From the NCBI GenBank assembly GCA_031178355.1, contig JAPSJC010000003.1:33643-97642 (forward strand): a DNA stretch of 64,000 nt. The letters run 5' to 3'. A program made the position numbers and the translations under genes. Of the stretch, positions 17,950 through 26,988 are shown piece by piece. Within the stretch, counting starts at the first letter, position 1; every line of letters starts with the position of its first letter. Below the pieces are notes generated by a model. That model searched no databases, had not been told where the DNA came from, and saw only the letters and a program-made list of their open reading frames with translations. The DNA comes from Ureibacillus sp. Its GTDB lineage: Bacteria; Bacillota; Bacilli; Bacillales_A; Planococcaceae.

Positions 17950-18540
17950 ATGTCAATACAAGACAATTATGGATCTAACTTTCACCCCTCACATGATAGT
18001 AATAGTATAAATAATCCGTTACATGAATCCATTTCCGTTATAGGTGAATATCAAGAAAAAACGGTTGGGTTTTGGATGCGCTTTTTTGCATTTATTATTG
18101 ATCAAGGGCTTGTTACTGCGATTATTGGTATTGTTGTGTATCCTTTATTTAGGGTCTATGATTGGAGTTTAACCGATTCTAGTTATTTTGCTCCAATTAC
18201 AATAATCTCAGCTATTTTCTATTATGGTTATTTTATTCTGATGACTAAATATGTTGGGCAAACATTAGGGAAAATGATATTTGGTATAAAGGTACAAGCA
18301 TCAACTGGCGGTAACTTAGATTGGAGTACTGTATTCTTTAGAGAGTTAATTGGAAGATTTATTAATAACACCATTCCAATACTATATCTACTTGTCATCT
18401 TTATGCCGAAAAATAATAGTGTGGCAGATTATTTCGCAGATACAGTTGTGATTCAAGAAAACGTATATATTAAAAAGCAGACTAGGGATACAACTTCGGT
18501 TGAGGTGAATTCACAAAGTAATATTTCACCTTTAGTATAA
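17950..18540 (+). CDS. yteJ: RDD family membrane protein YteJ
   Basis: Small integral membrane protein, 196 aa, with the RDD signature spread over its helices: GFWMRFFAFIIDQGL, then GQTLGKMIFGIKVQ, and the last helix containing IGRFINNTIPILYLLVIF. Three membrane segments are visible (about 45-65, 78-98, 133-153). In B. subtilis, YteJ (SppI) inhibits SppA, and the adjacency to sppA (12 nt, AAGGAGGG ribosome site) supports the same role here. The C-terminal 40 residues are polar and Ser/Thr/Gln-rich. Confidence 0.88.
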   Translation: MSIQDNYGSNFHPSHDSNSINNPLHESISVIGEYQEKTVGFWMRFFAFIIDQGLVTAIIGIVVYPLFRVYDWSLTDSSYFAPITIISAIFYYGYFILMTKYVGQTLGKMIFGIKVQASTGGNLDWSTVFFRELIGRFINNTIPILYLLVIFMPKNNSVADYFADTVVIQENVYIKKQTRDTTSVEVNSQSNISPLV

Positions 18541-18582
18541 TTTGTTTTTTTGTATAAGTTTTTAAATAATAAGCTATCTTAT

Positions 18583-18612
18583 TTGCATTGATGAAATTAC
18601 TTTTAGTAAGAT
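18583..18612 (+). promoter_or_regulatory. Possible sigma-A promoter of tpx
   Basis: TTGCAT (18583-18588), 18-nt spacer, TAAGAT (18607-18612), 28 nt before the tpx start. Reasonable match, not decisive. Confidence 0.5.
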
Positions 18613-18639
18613 GATTACAGAAAGGGAGGCGTTCAAATA

Positions 18640-19149
18640 ATGGTACAAGTAACATTTAAAAACAATCCAGTAACTTTAGTAGGAAATGAGGTAAAAGTAG
18701 GTGACCAAGCACCTGATTTTACAGTATTAGCAAATGATTTGTCACCTATTACTTTACAAGAGTCAGAAGGGAAAGTTCGATTAATCGCTTCTGTTCCTTC
18801 ATTAGACACAGGTGTTTGTGACGCGGAAACTCGTCGTTTTAATGAAGAGGTAGCGAGTATTGGTGGAGATGTTGTATTCTATACTGTATCTGTAGATTTA
18901 CCATTTGCTCAAAAACGTTGGTGTGCAGCAGCTGGAATTGAGGGAGTACACACAGTTTCAGACCACAAAGAATTGTCTTTTGGTGAAGCTTACGGAGTAT
19001 ATATTAAAGAACTTCGTCTACTTGCTCGTGCAGTGTTTGTCATTGACCGTTCTGGTACAGTAACATATGTTGAATATGTGTCAGAAGGAACAAGTCATCC
19101 AAATTACGAAGCTGCTGTTGAAGCTGTAAAAGCTGCTCTAGCAAAATAA
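18640..19149 (+). CDS. tpx: Thiol peroxidase (atypical 2-Cys peroxiredoxin)
   Basis: Reduces hydrogen and alkyl peroxides using thioredoxin, 169 aa, cytoplasmic. Peroxidatic Cys60 lies in PSLDTGVCDAETRRFN and resolving Cys95 in RWCAAAG, giving the intramolecular disulfide typical of Tpx. The start follows AAAGGGAGG by 10 nt. Transcribed alone, between yteJ and ytxK, with a possible own promoter at 18583-18612. Synteny tpx-ytxK matches B. subtilis. Confidence 0.97.
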   Translation: MVQVTFKNNPVTLVGNEVKVGDQAPDFTVLANDLSPITLQESEGKVRLIASVPSLDTGVCDAETRRFNEEVASIGGDVVFYTVSVDLPFAQKRWCAAAGIEGVHTVSDHKELSFGEAYGVYIKELRLLARAVFVIDRSGTVTYVEYVSEGTSHPNYEAAVEAVKAALAK

Positions 19150-19223
19150 TATCTTTAAGCGAACTATTATTGTAGTACAATCATACTTAGATAATTACCA
19201 TCTTTGTCTAGTATTTTACGTAT

Positions 19224-19256
19224 AACCCACTCGACTAAATTTTTGCGAGTGGGTTG
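19224..19256 (+). terminator. Hairpin between tpx and ytxK
   Basis: 10-bp perfect stem AACCCACTCG / CGAGTGGGTT with a 12-nt loop, then GTTCATTT. The T-run is poor and it abuts the ytxK ribosome site, so it may be only a partial terminator or attenuator. Confidence 0.6.
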
Positions 19257-19277
19257 TTCATTTAGAAGGAGTAAACC

Positions 19278-20207
19278 ATGGAAAAATTAGAACAAATTTT
19301 TGCTTTCATTAACGAAAAAGCTGAACACTATGAACAAACTAATAATCTAACATATCTCGAAAGTGTACTAAATACTCTTGAAGATGTGCTTGACCATAAA
19401 AATGAGTGGGCTGGGGAGGGTGCTTCTAAAGAGGAAATAAGGAAAGCTATTCAATTGGCTATACTTAAGGGTATGAGAAAAGCTTCTCAACCCAATCATC
19501 AAATGACACCTGATACACTAGGATTGTTAGTAGGATATTTCGTAGAACAATTCTTTGAAGAAAAACTAAAAGATTCACCTATATCCATACTCGACCCGGC
19601 AGTAGGTACAGGTAATTTACTAATTACTGTTATGAATATGTTAGATGGTAAAACATTTGCAACTGGTATAGAAGTGGACGAAACATTAATTCGCTTAGCG
19701 GCAGATACCGCAGAATTAACACAACAGCCTATCATGCTATATCATCAAGATGCGCTACAAAAAATGCTCGTTGATCCTGTTGATGCGGTTGTTTGTGACT
19801 TGCCGGTTGGATATTATCCAAACGAAGAAGTAGCCCTTGATTATGAACTTTGTGCAAGTGAAGGGATGAGTTATGCACATCACTTATTTATTGAACAGTC
19901 CTTAAACTATGCTAAAGAGGGAGCGTATTTATTTTTCCTTGTTCCATCCAATCTTTTTGAATCAGAGCAGTCTAAGGATTTACACAAATATTTGAAAAAA
20001 CATGCTTGGATTCAAGCGGTCATTCAGTTGCCTGATGGAATATTTGCAAATAAAGTATTAGAGAAAAGTATTCTAATTTTACAAAAGCAAAGTAAAGATT
20101 TACGTGCTCCCCGAGAAGTGTTATTAGCGAAAGTTCCAAATATGTCCAATAAGCAAGCGTTAGCCGCATTTTTTGATAAAGTTCAAGTGTGGAAAGAAGA
20201 AAAATAA
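19278..20207 (+). CDS. ytxK: Class I SAM-dependent methyltransferase YtxK
   Basis: Putative N6-adenine-type methyltransferase of 309 aa. An N-terminal helical domain (1-80) precedes a Rossmann methyltransferase fold with motif I ILDPAVGTGNLL and motif IV region DAVVCDLPVGYY in place of NPPY/DPPY. It resembles the M subunit of type I modification systems but there is no S or R subunit nearby and no target-recognition domain, so it is unlikely to be a restriction-modification enzyme. B. subtilis ytxK lies in the same place next to tpx. Substrate unknown. AGAAGGAG precedes the ATG. Confidence 0.85.
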   Translation: MEKLEQIFAFINEKAEHYEQTNNLTYLESVLNTLEDVLDHKNEWAGEGASKEEIRKAIQLAILKGMRKASQPNHQMTPDTLGLLVGYFVEQFFEEKLKDSPISILDPAVGTGNLLITVMNMLDGKTFATGIEVDETLIRLAADTAELTQQPIMLYHQDALQKMLVDPVDAVVCDLPVGYYPNEEVALDYELCASEGMSYAHHLFIEQSLNYAKEGAYLFFLVPSNLFESEQSKDLHKYLKKHAWIQAVIQLPDGIFANKVLEKSILILQKQSKDLRAPREVLLAKVPNMSNKQALAAFFDKVQVWKEEK

Positions 20208-20226
20208 GAATTGCATAAAGATGGCA

Positions 20227-20265
20227 AATCCCCAAAACGGAACTAACTTCGTTTGGGGATTTTCT
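20227..20265 (+). terminator. ytxK terminator
   Basis: AATCCCCAAAACG pairs with CGTTTGGGGATT (one bulged A) around a 10-nt loop, followed by TTCTATATTT. Lies between convergent ytxK and the usp gene. Confidence 0.8.
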
Positions 20266-20281
20266 ATATTTGTTAACTTTA

Positions 20282-20734
20282 TTATTCTTCGTTATCAGGA
20301 GTACGAACTACTAATACATCACATTTTGCAGAGCGTACGATTGCTTCAGAAACAGAACCAATTAAGAATCGTTCAACTGCATTTAAACCTGTTGCACCAC
20401 ATACGATTAAATCGGCATCGACAACTTTAGTAAGCTCTTTTGTAATAATGACTTTTGGGGAACCGTATTCAATCATCACATTTACATTTTTCACGCCGGC
20501 ATCTTCAGCTTGCTTTTTATAACTTTCCAAAAAATCCTTAGAAAACCCTTGGGCACTTTCCGCGAGTGAACGATCAGATGCTTCTCCTGCTGCAAATGAA
20601 CGTGAGTCAATTACATTCACTAAATTTAGCTTTGCAGCATCATTGCATTTTGCTATACCGATGGCTTTTTTTAATGCGTATTCCGCCTCTTTTGAACCAT
20701 CCACGGCTACAACGATACTATTGTATTGAGTCAT
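20282..20734 (-). CDS. Universal stress protein, UspA family
   Basis: Small cytoplasmic nucleotide-binding protein, 150 aa, one Usp domain. The N-terminus (IVVAVDGSKEAEYALKKAIG) and the C-terminal ATP-binding motif G-x2-G-x9-G-S (GATGLNAVERFLIGSVSEAIV) are both intact, so it is of the ATP-binding type. AAGGAGGAG lies upstream of the ATG, and a TATAAT (minus strand, about 20769-20774) may be its -10. It is convergent with ytxK and divergent from ald. Function in B. subtilis-type homologues is not well defined beyond stress association. Confidence 0.93.
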   Translation of the reverse strand: MTQYNSIVVAVDGSKEAEYALKKAIGIAKCNDAAKLNLVNVIDSRSFAAGEASDRSLAESAQGFSKDFLESYKKQAEDAGVKNVNVMIEYGSPKVIITKELTKVVDADLIVCGATGLNAVERFLIGSVSEAIVRSAKCDVLVVRTPDNEE

Positions 20735-21027
20735 AAAAAATACTCCTCCTTTGTCTTCATACCTTGATTATAACAAAGTGAATAATAAAGGTAATATATA
20801 ACACACAGTCCTTAATCAGAAGATTTACTAAATAGTATATAATATCTTGTAATTAACAATTATGTTCTTTACTAGCAATATTAATAAGGTGATTCGTAAC
20901 CTTTTATTATACTATCTATTATTTAAAAACTAAAAATAGCAAATTATAGAAAACTTTGTTTCCAAATTTAGAAATGACTGATAAGATAGAATTGTCAGAT
21001 TATTACTTACAGAAAGAGGAATCGGCT
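20735..21027. other. Divergent intergenic region usp / ald
   Basis: Holds the usp promoter (minus) and the ald promoter (plus). An imperfect inverted repeat, TAATAAGGT...ACCTTTTATTA, lies at about 20880-20907 and could be an operator. A weak TTTCCA-17 nt-TAAGAT pair at about 20960-20988 is a candidate ald promoter. No gene is seen. Confidence 0.4.
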
Positions 21028-22161
21028 ATGAAAATAGGGGTACCAAAAGAGATAAAAAACAATGAAAATCGTGTAGCTATGACTCCAGCTGGAGTTGTAA
21101 CATTAACGACTGCAGGTCATAAAGTATTTATTGAAACAGGTGCAGGACTAGGTTCTTCATTTACAGATCAAGATTACCTTTCTGCAGGTGCAGTGATTGT
21201 CGAAACTGCAGCTGAAGCTTGGGCACAGGATATGGTTATGAAAGTAAAGGAACCAGTATCTAGTGAATATCAATATTTCCATGAAGGATTAATATTATTC
21301 ACATATTTACATTTAGCTCCTGAATATGAACTTACTCAAAATTTAATAGATAAAAAAGTAGTAGGAATTGCATATGAAACAGTACAATTACCAAACCGTT
21401 CATTACCATTACTAACACCAATGAGTGAAGTAGCTGGAAAAATGTCAGTTCAAATTGGTGCACAATATTTAGAAAAAATGAATGGTGGAAAAGGAATTTT
21501 GTTAGGTGGAGTTTCTGGTGTCCAACGAGGTAAAGTCACAGTCGTTGGTGGTGGAATGGCAGGAACAAATGCTGCCCGTATAGCAGTTGGAATGGGTGCA
21601 GATGTGACAATTCTAGATGTAAATCCGGAACGCTTACGCCAATTGGAAGATATTTTCGGGTCTTCTGTACAAACTTTAATCTCAAATCCATTTAATATTG
21701 CAGAATCAGTAAGGGATTCTGATTTAGTGATTGGTTCAGTGCTTATTCCTGGAGCAAGAGCACCAAAACTAGTTACGGAAGAAATGGTTAAGTCAATGAA
21801 ACCTGGGTCAGTTATTGTTGATATAGCGATTGACCAAGGTGGTAGCTTTGAAACAACTGATAAAGTTACAACTCATGATGACCCAACGTATGAAAAACAT
21901 GGTGTTGTTCATTATGCAGTTGCAAATATGCCCGGAGCAGTTCCGCGTACTTCAACAATTGCGTTAACTAATAATACAGTTCCATATGCATTACAAATTG
22001 CAAATAAAGGTTTCAAACAAGCATCTATTGACAATGAAGCATTAAGAAAAGGGATCAATACATTAGAAGGTCATGTTGTCTATCAAGCGGTAGCTGCTGA
22101 TCAAGGTCGCGGATATGTACCTGTTGAATCTCTACTAGTAGATACATTACAAAATAAATAG
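21028..22161 (+). CDS. ald: Alanine dehydrogenase
   Basis: Interconverts L-alanine and pyruvate plus ammonia with NAD(H), 377 aa. The N-terminus [20 protein letters not shown] is diagnostic; catalytic Lys74 (MKVKEP) and His95 (YLHLA) fall at the known positions, and the NAD site is [17 protein letters not shown] at 21028 follows AAAGAGGA; the longer in-frame start at 20956 is rejected because the family begins with MKIG and the upstream stretch looks like promoter. In Bacillus the enzyme supports alanine use and normal sporulation. Confidence 0.96.
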   Translation: MKIGVPKEIKNNENRVAMTPAGVVTLTTAGHKVFIETGAGLGSSFTDQDYLSAGAVIVETAAEAWAQDMVMKVKEPVSSEYQYFHEGLILFTYLHLAPEYELTQNLIDKKVVGIAYETVQLPNRSLPLLTPMSEVAGKMSVQIGAQYLEKMNGGKGILLGGVSGVQRGKVTVVGGGMAGTNAARIAVGMGADVTILDVNPERLRQLEDIFGSSVQTLISNPFNIAESVRDSDLVIGSVLIPGARAPKLVTEEMVKSMKPGSVIVDIAIDQGGSFETTDKVTTHDDPTYEKHGVVHYAVANMPGAVPRTSTIALTNNTVPYALQIANKGFKQASIDNEALRKGINTLEGHVVYQAVAADQGRGYVPVESLLVDTLQNK

Positions 22162-22207
22162 AAAAAAGCTATTTAAGGAGTAATTATCCTCTTTAAATAG
22201 CTTTTTT
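22162..22207 (+). terminator. ald terminator
   Basis: AAAAAAGCTATTTAA pairs with TTAAATAGCTTTTTT around a loop containing AGGAG; T-run of six. Directly follows the ald stop. Confidence 0.9.
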
Positions 22208-22238
22208 CTATACTAGTATAATTATAAAAATAGACACA

Positions 22239-22253
22239 ATTTATCAGAAAATA
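22239..22253 (+). promoter_or_regulatory. CodY-box-like motif upstream of the liv operon
   Basis: ATTTATCAGAAAATA matches the CodY box AATTTTCWGAAAATT at 12 of 15 positions and lies about 20 nt before the predicted -35 of a branched-chain amino-acid transporter, a class of genes CodY controls. Such matches also occur by chance in AT-rich DNA. Confidence 0.5.
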
Positions 22254-22274
22254 TTAAAGATTATAAAAATATTA

Positions 22275-22303
22275 TTTACATTTTCACGTAAATGTAATTA
22301 AAT
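22275..22303 (+). promoter_or_regulatory. Predicted promoter and overlapping inverted repeat of the liv operon
   Basis: TTTACA (22275-22280), 17 nt, TTAAAT (22298-22303). A perfect 8-bp inverted repeat TTACATTT / AAATGTAA (22276-22283 and 22290-22297, 6-nt spacer) occupies the -35 and the whole spacer, a position suited to a repressor site. Confidence 0.5.
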
Positions 22304-22359
22304 AGAGATGTTTCATATAAAAATGAAAAAATAAAAAATGGATAGGGGGCCTATTGATA

Positions 22360-23526
22360 ATGAAAGGGATTAGTAGAAAATTATTCTCAATTTTATCAAT
22401 TATTATGCTATTATTACTTGCTGCATGTGGAGGTAACAATACAGGTTCGGAGACAAATACAAATGAAGGTTCAAGTAATAAAGATGGAGTAGTAAGCGCA
22501 AAATTTGGCGTTATTGCATACTTAACAGGTGCTGGAGCTGCTTATGGTGAGGCCATAACAAATGGGTTAAAGTTAGCACAAAAAGATATCAACGCACTTG
22601 GTGAAGTAAACATTGAATTAGTAATTGAAGATTCAGCTGGAAAAGCAGATCAAGCACTTAATGCATCTCAAAAGATTATGAGTGATGATTCTATTACAGC
22701 AATTATTGGACCAACTTTAAGTACTGAAATTTTTGCAGTTGCTCCAGAAGCTGATTTAAACGGTATTCCTATCATGGGTACGTCAACTACTGTTGATGGT
22801 ATTCCTGAAATAGGTGATTATGTTTTTAGAAACGCAGTTCCAGAATCTTTAGCAATTCCTGCAGCGATTGAAAAAGCAGTTGAAAGAACTGGTGCGAAAA
22901 AAGTTGCGTTGATTTATGGAAATGACGACGCTTTAACAAAAGGCGGCTTTGACGTAATGGAAAGAACAGTTAAAGAAATGGGACTGGAAATTACTACAAT
23001 TGAAACATATCAAGATGGTCAAAGTGATTATAATGCACAATTGACAAAAATTAAAAACACAAATCCAGATTTAATTTTAGCATCTGCTTTATATAACGAA
23101 GGTGCTGTCATTATGGACCAAGCTCGTAAAATGGGTATCGATATTCCGTTTGTAGGTGGAAATGGTTTTAACTCTCCACAAGCTATTGAAATTGCTGGTG
23201 ATGCAGCAAATGGTTTAATTGTTGCGACTCCGTATTTCGGTGAATCGACAGATCCAAAGATTGTAAAATTCAATGAAGATTATGAAGCAGAATTCGGTAA
23301 AAAACCTGACCAATTTGCTGCACAAGCATATGATGGACTATTCATTTATGCAGATGCATTAAAGAGAGCAGGAAGTGCTGATCGTGAAGCGTTTAGAGAA
23401 GCTTTAGCTGAAACAAAAGATCTTGAAGGTATTTTAGGGAAATTCTCATTCGATGAAGTTGGAGATGTAATCATGAATGTTACTGTTCTTGAAATTAAAG
23501 ACGGTAAGTTTATTGAATTTGAATAA
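22360..23526 (+). CDS. livJ: Branched-chain amino-acid ABC transporter substrate-binding lipoprotein
   Basis: Extracellular lipid-anchored receptor of a Liv-type importer, 388 aa. A lipobox LLAAC places the lipidated Cys at residue 23, followed by a Gly/Asn/Ser/Thr-rich linker and a periplasmic-binding-protein type I fold (Peripla_BP_6) from about residue 48. ATG at 22360 is preferred to the TTG 6 nt upstream because GGGGG ends 10 nt before it versus 4 nt. It is the first gene of livJHMGF. Leu/Ile/Val specificity is family inference; related receptors also bind amides, urea or other amino acids. Confidence 0.9.
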   Translation: MKGISRKLFSILSIIMLLLLAACGGNNTGSETNTNEGSSNKDGVVSAKFGVIAYLTGAGAAYGEAITNGLKLAQKDINALGEVNIELVIEDSAGKADQALNASQKIMSDDSITAIIGPTLSTEIFAVAPEADLNGIPIMGTSTTVDGIPEIGDYVFRNAVPESLAIPAAIEKAVERTGAKKVALIYGNDDALTKGGFDVMERTVKEMGLEITTIETYQDGQSDYNAQLTKIKNTNPDLILASALYNEGAVIMDQARKMGIDIPFVGGNGFNSPQAIEIAGDAANGLIVATPYFGESTDPKIVKFNEDYEAEFGKKPDQFAAQAYDGLFIYADALKRAGSADREAFREALAETKDLEGILGKFSFDEVGDVIMNVTVLEIKDGKFIEFE

Positions 23527-23530
23527 AAAA

Positions 23531-23566
23531 ATTGACTGGTTCTCGTAAGTAATTGCGAGGACCAAT
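23531..23566 (+). other. livJ-livH intercistronic hairpin
   Basis: GGTTCTCG pairs with CGAGGACC (one wobble) with no T-run after it. Such a structure behind the binding-protein gene commonly stabilises the upstream mRNA or reduces read-through, giving excess receptor over permease. Confidence 0.55.
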
Positions 23567-23615
23567 CTATATTAAGTTTGATAGGGTAATCAAATTAATT
23601 AAAGGATGATTAAAT

Positions 23616-24500
23616 TTGCTATTAGAACAAATAATTAACGGCATAACATTAGGTAGCATTTATGCCATAATAGCACTCGGTTTTACCCTTGTATTTGGTG
23701 TGCTGGGTATCATCAATATGGCACATGGTGAAATCTTTATGGTTGGTGCTTTTGTAGGGGTAACAACAACAGGAGTACTTGGATGGCCTCTTTGGATGGC
23801 ATTTATAGCAGCTATTGTGGTTACTAGTATTTTAGGCTACTTATTAGAACGTTTTACTTTAAGACCATTACGAGGAAAAAAGGGTGTATCACATTTAGCA
23901 CCATTAATTAGTACGATTGGTGTGTCCATATTATTAGAAAATCTTTCGCACCACATTTTTGGTGCTGGTAATAAACCATTTAACACGCCGTTTTCTGAAA
24001 TTAGCATTAACATAGGATCAATCACGGTTTACCTAGTTCAAATTGTTATTTTCGTTATTTCCATTTTATTAATGATTGGTTTAACAGTTTGGCTTTCTAA
24101 AACAAAAGCAGGTAAGGCTTTAAGAGCAACTGCGGATAACTTAGAAACAGCTAGTATACTTGGAGTAGATACAAAGAAAATTATTATACTTACTGTTGTC
24201 GTTGCATCTGCAATTGGTGGAATTGCAGGGATTTTAGTTGGTATGGCATTTAACTCTGTAAGTCCACAAATGGGATTATCAATGGGGTTAAAAGGTCTAG
24301 CGATCATCATTTTAGGTGGTATGGGTAATGTAAAAGGTGCTATGGTTGGTGGCCTAATATTAGGTTTATCAGAGACAATGCTAGTTGCTTATGGAGATTC
24401 AGGCTACCGAGATGCAATTGCATTTATTATGATTATTGTCATCCTGTTATTACGTCCACAAGGTATCTTTGGTTCAAAGGTATCTCAAGAAAGAAGGTGA
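23616..24500 (+). CDS. livH: Branched-chain amino-acid ABC transporter permease LivH
   Basis: Integral membrane permease, 294 aa, about eight helices. The family start motif LEQIINGITLGSIYAIIALGFTLVFGV and the NMAHGE motif near residue 36 are diagnostic, and the coupling region GKALRATADNLETASILGVD is near residue 170. TTG at 23616 follows AAAGGATGA by 7 nt. It forms the membrane pore with LivM. Confidence 0.93.
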   Translation: MLLEQIINGITLGSIYAIIALGFTLVFGVLGIINMAHGEIFMVGAFVGVTTTGVLGWPLWMAFIAAIVVTSILGYLLERFTLRPLRGKKGVSHLAPLISTIGVSILLENLSHHIFGAGNKPFNTPFSEISINIGSITVYLVQIVIFVISILLMIGLTVWLSKTKAGKALRATADNLETASILGVDTKKIIILTVVVASAIGGIAGILVGMAFNSVSPQMGLSMGLKGLAIIILGGMGNVKGAMVGGLILGLSETMLVAYGDSGYRDAIAFIMIIVILLLRPQGIFGSKVSQERR

Positions 24501-24504
24501 TCAC

Positions 24505-25455
24505 TTGTTAGGAGAAATTTTAAATACGTATTATTTACAAATAGGCTCGTTCATTTTGATTAATATTATGTTAGCAATTAGTGTATATGTTCCTTTATCG
24601 TCTGGTCAGTTATCACTAGGAAGTGCTGGGTTTATGGGTGTCGGAGCCTATACATCTGCATTACTGACAATCCATTTTGATCTACCAATTGTAATAGGAA
24701 TTATCGCTGGTGCCTTAGCGGCAAGTATTTTAGGTGTGATTGTTGGGATTCCTTCTTTAAGACTATCAGGTGTCTATTTAGCCATTGCAACATTAGGTCT
24801 TGGGGAAGTAATCCGTGTAATCTTTGTAAACTGGGACACTTTAACTAAGGGGTCAGTTGGATTAACAGGTATTCCACAATTAGGTAGGGAAATTCTAGAG
24901 TTTGCTCGAGGCTTAGGATTTGAACCAGCAATGATTGGTATTAAAAACAATCAATTTGTGTTTCTATCTATTTTCATAGTGCTTTTAACTTTAGTGATCG
25001 TGATTTTATGGTTTGTTGTACGTCAACAAAATTCACGAGTTGGGAGAGCATTGTCATCCATAAATCAGGATGATAAAGCAGCAGAATCAATGGGGATTAA
25101 CATAACTTACTATAAGGTTATTTCATTCACACAAGGTGCATTCTTTGCTGGATTAGCAGGTGCATTATTTGCCCATGTCATTGGTTATATTTCTCCTGCT
25201 GACTTTTCATACCACCGTGCTGTTGAAGTGTTAATTTTTACTGTATTTGGTGGTAGCGAAGTAATTATTGGATCTGTGTTTGGTGCATTCTTCTTAACTT
25301 TAATGCCGGAAGTATTACGATTTGTAAGTGAATTCCGATATATTATATATGGAATCCTTTTAATTGTTTTAATGGCTGTACGTCCACAAGGAATTCTTGA
25401 TGCAAATTTACTTAAAAAAATTAAGATTAAACGCTCAAAAGGAGGGGTACGTTAA
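24505..25455 (+). CDS. livM: Branched-chain amino-acid ABC transporter permease LivM
   Basis: Second permease, 316 aa from the chosen start. Multiple helices; coupling segment [21 protein letters not shown] around residue 180, and the C-terminal [17 protein letters not shown] and RPQGIL segments are typical. The TTG start at 24505 is chosen because AGAAGGTGA (which contains the livH stop) ends 4 nt before it; the longer frame starting at 24436 would overlap livH by 65 nt. The stop overlaps livG by one base. Confidence 0.9.
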   Translation: MLGEILNTYYLQIGSFILINIMLAISVYVPLSSGQLSLGSAGFMGVGAYTSALLTIHFDLPIVIGIIAGALAASILGVIVGIPSLRLSGVYLAIATLGLGEVIRVIFVNWDTLTKGSVGLTGIPQLGREILEFARGLGFEPAMIGIKNNQFVFLSIFIVLLTLVIVILWFVVRQQNSRVGRALSSINQDDKAAESMGINITYYKVISFTQGAFFAGLAGALFAHVIGYISPADFSYHRAVEVLIFTVFGGSEVIIGSVFGAFFLTLMPEVLRFVSEFRYIIYGILLIVLMAVRPQGILDANLLKKIKIKRSKGGVR

Positions 25456-26228
25456 TGGTTTTAGAAGTGAAAAATATTACGAAAAACTTTGGCGGTATCT
25501 CTGCTTTAAAGGATGTTTCTTTTTCGATTAATAAAGGCGAAATTTTTGGTTTAATTGGTCCAAATGGTGCCGGAAAAACAACGATGTTTAATATGATTAC
25601 GAATATTTATGAACCGACTTCAGGTGAAATTATATTCCATGGCGAAAATATAACAGGAATAAAGCCGTATAAAATCACAGAAAAAGGGATATGTCGTACG
25701 TATCAAAACATCCGTTTATTTTCTCAAATGTCTACTTTACATAATGTAATGGTTGGTGGACATAGCCAATCACAATCTGGCGTATTTAGCAGCGTTTTTC
25801 GTACAAAAGCCCAACGTACAGAAGAACAACAATTAATTAAAAAATCAGAAGAATTGTTAGAGTTAGTAGGCCTTCTAGAACATAAAGATACGATTGCAGA
25901 GAACTTAGCCTATGGACAGCAAAGACGTCTTGAAATTGCACGTGCACTAGCAAGTAATCCTAGTCTGTTATTGTTAGACGAGCCTGCTGCAGGTATGAAT
26001 GAAAAAGAGACTGATAGTTTATATGATTTAATAAAAACTGTACAATCGAGAGGGATCACAGTATTGATTATTGAACACGACATGCCGCTCGTTATGAAAT
26101 TATGTGATCGAATCACAGTTCTAAACTTTGGGGAAAAACTAGCAGAGGGTACTCCAGAAGAAATTCAAAATAATGAAGCAGTTATTGAAGCCTACCTTGG
26201 TAAAGAGGAGGATGAGGTGGATGCTTAA
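25455..26228 (+). CDS. livG: Branched-chain amino-acid ABC transporter ATPase LivG
   Basis: Cytoplasmic ATPase, 257 aa. Walker [10 protein letters not shown] is near residue 36; the ABC signature has the LivG-typical form [15 protein letters not shown]; Walker B is [12 protein letters not shown], followed by EHDM. It starts at ATG overlapping the livM stop (TAATG) behind GGAGGGG. Works with LivF on the LivHM permease. Confidence 0.94.
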   Translation: MVLEVKNITKNFGGISALKDVSFSINKGEIFGLIGPNGAGKTTMFNMITNIYEPTSGEIIFHGENITGIKPYKITEKGICRTYQNIRLFSQMSTLHNVMVGGHSQSQSGVFSSVFRTKAQRTEEQQLIKKSEELLELVGLLEHKDTIAENLAYGQQRRLEIARALASNPSLLLLDEPAAGMNEKETDSLYDLIKTVQSRGITVLIIEHDMPLVMKLCDRITVLNFGEKLAEGTPEEIQNNEAVIEAYLGKEEDEVDA

Positions 26229-26934
26229 ACTTACAAATGTTGAAACATTTTATGGTCAAATTCAAGCACTTAAAGGGATTGACTTAGAGGTAAATGAAGG
26301 AAAGATAATTACCTTATTAGGGGCAAATGGTGCCGGAAAATCAACAACAATGAAGAGCATAGCAGGTCTTTTAAAACCTAAAAATGGAACAATTCAGTTT
26401 ATGGGTGAAGATATAACAGGTTTACGTCCAGACCAATTGTTACGTAAAGGTATTTCTTTAGTTCCTGAAGGACGTGCGATTTTATCATCGATGACAGTAC
26501 TAGAAAATCTTGAAATGGGTGCTTATCAACGAAAAGATAAAGAGGTAAAAGACGATATTGAAGACGTAATGAAACGTTTCCCAATATTAAAAGAAAGACA
26601 AACGCAAATGGCTGGTACTCTTTCTGGTGGTCAACAGCAGATGTTAGCAATAGCAAGAGCTCTACTATCAAAGCCCAAATTGTTATTATTAGATGAACCC
26701 TCTATGGGATTAGCCCCATTGATTGTTGCGGATATCTTTAAAATTATTAAAGAAATAAAAGAGGCTGGTACGACGGTTCTTCTGGTTGAGCAAAATGCAA
26801 AACAAGCATTGAAAATTGCTGATTACGGCTATGTTATGGAAACAGGTAAAATTATTATTGAAGGTAACGCAGAAAGTCTATTAGAGAATCCTCAAGTAGT
26901 TGAAGCATATTTAGGAAGAAAATCTACTTCTTGA
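26221..26934 (+). CDS. livF: Branched-chain amino-acid ABC transporter ATPase LivF
   Basis: Second ATPase, 237 aa. Walker A GANGAGKST near residue 37, signature LSGGQQQML, Walker B LLLLDEPSMGLAP, switch region VEQNA. ATG at 26221 overlaps the end of livG by 8 nt and follows GAGGAGGATGAGG; a longer upstream in-frame start at 26173 lies deep inside livG and is rejected. Last gene of the operon. Confidence 0.93.
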   Translation: MLKLTNVETFYGQIQALKGIDLEVNEGKIITLLGANGAGKSTTMKSIAGLLKPKNGTIQFMGEDITGLRPDQLLRKGISLVPEGRAILSSMTVLENLEMGAYQRKDKEVKDDIEDVMKRFPILKERQTQMAGTLSGGQQQMLAIARALLSKPKLLLLDEPSMGLAPLIVADIFKIIKEIKEAGTTVLLVEQNAKQALKIADYGYVMETGKIIIEGNAESLLENPQVVEAYLGRKSTS

Positions 26935-26949
26935 TGGATAGTAAAAAAT

Positions 26950-26981
26950 AAGGTGACGAGAAGTAATGTTCTCGTCACCTT
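26950..26981. terminator. Bidirectional terminator between livF and the M24 peptidase gene
   Basis: 13-bp perfect stem AAGGTGACGAGAA / TTCTCGTCACCTT with a 6-nt loop. The minus side has a good T-run (TATTTTTTAC); the plus side is weaker (GCTCACTTT). Confidence 0.82.
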
Positions 26982-26988
26982 GCTCACT

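Noticed and set aside
19278..20207. Possible orphan restriction-modification methyltransferase
   Set aside because: Although N6-adenine-type motifs are present, there is no target recognition domain, no restriction partner, and the gene sits in conserved backbone next to tpx, as does B. subtilis ytxK.
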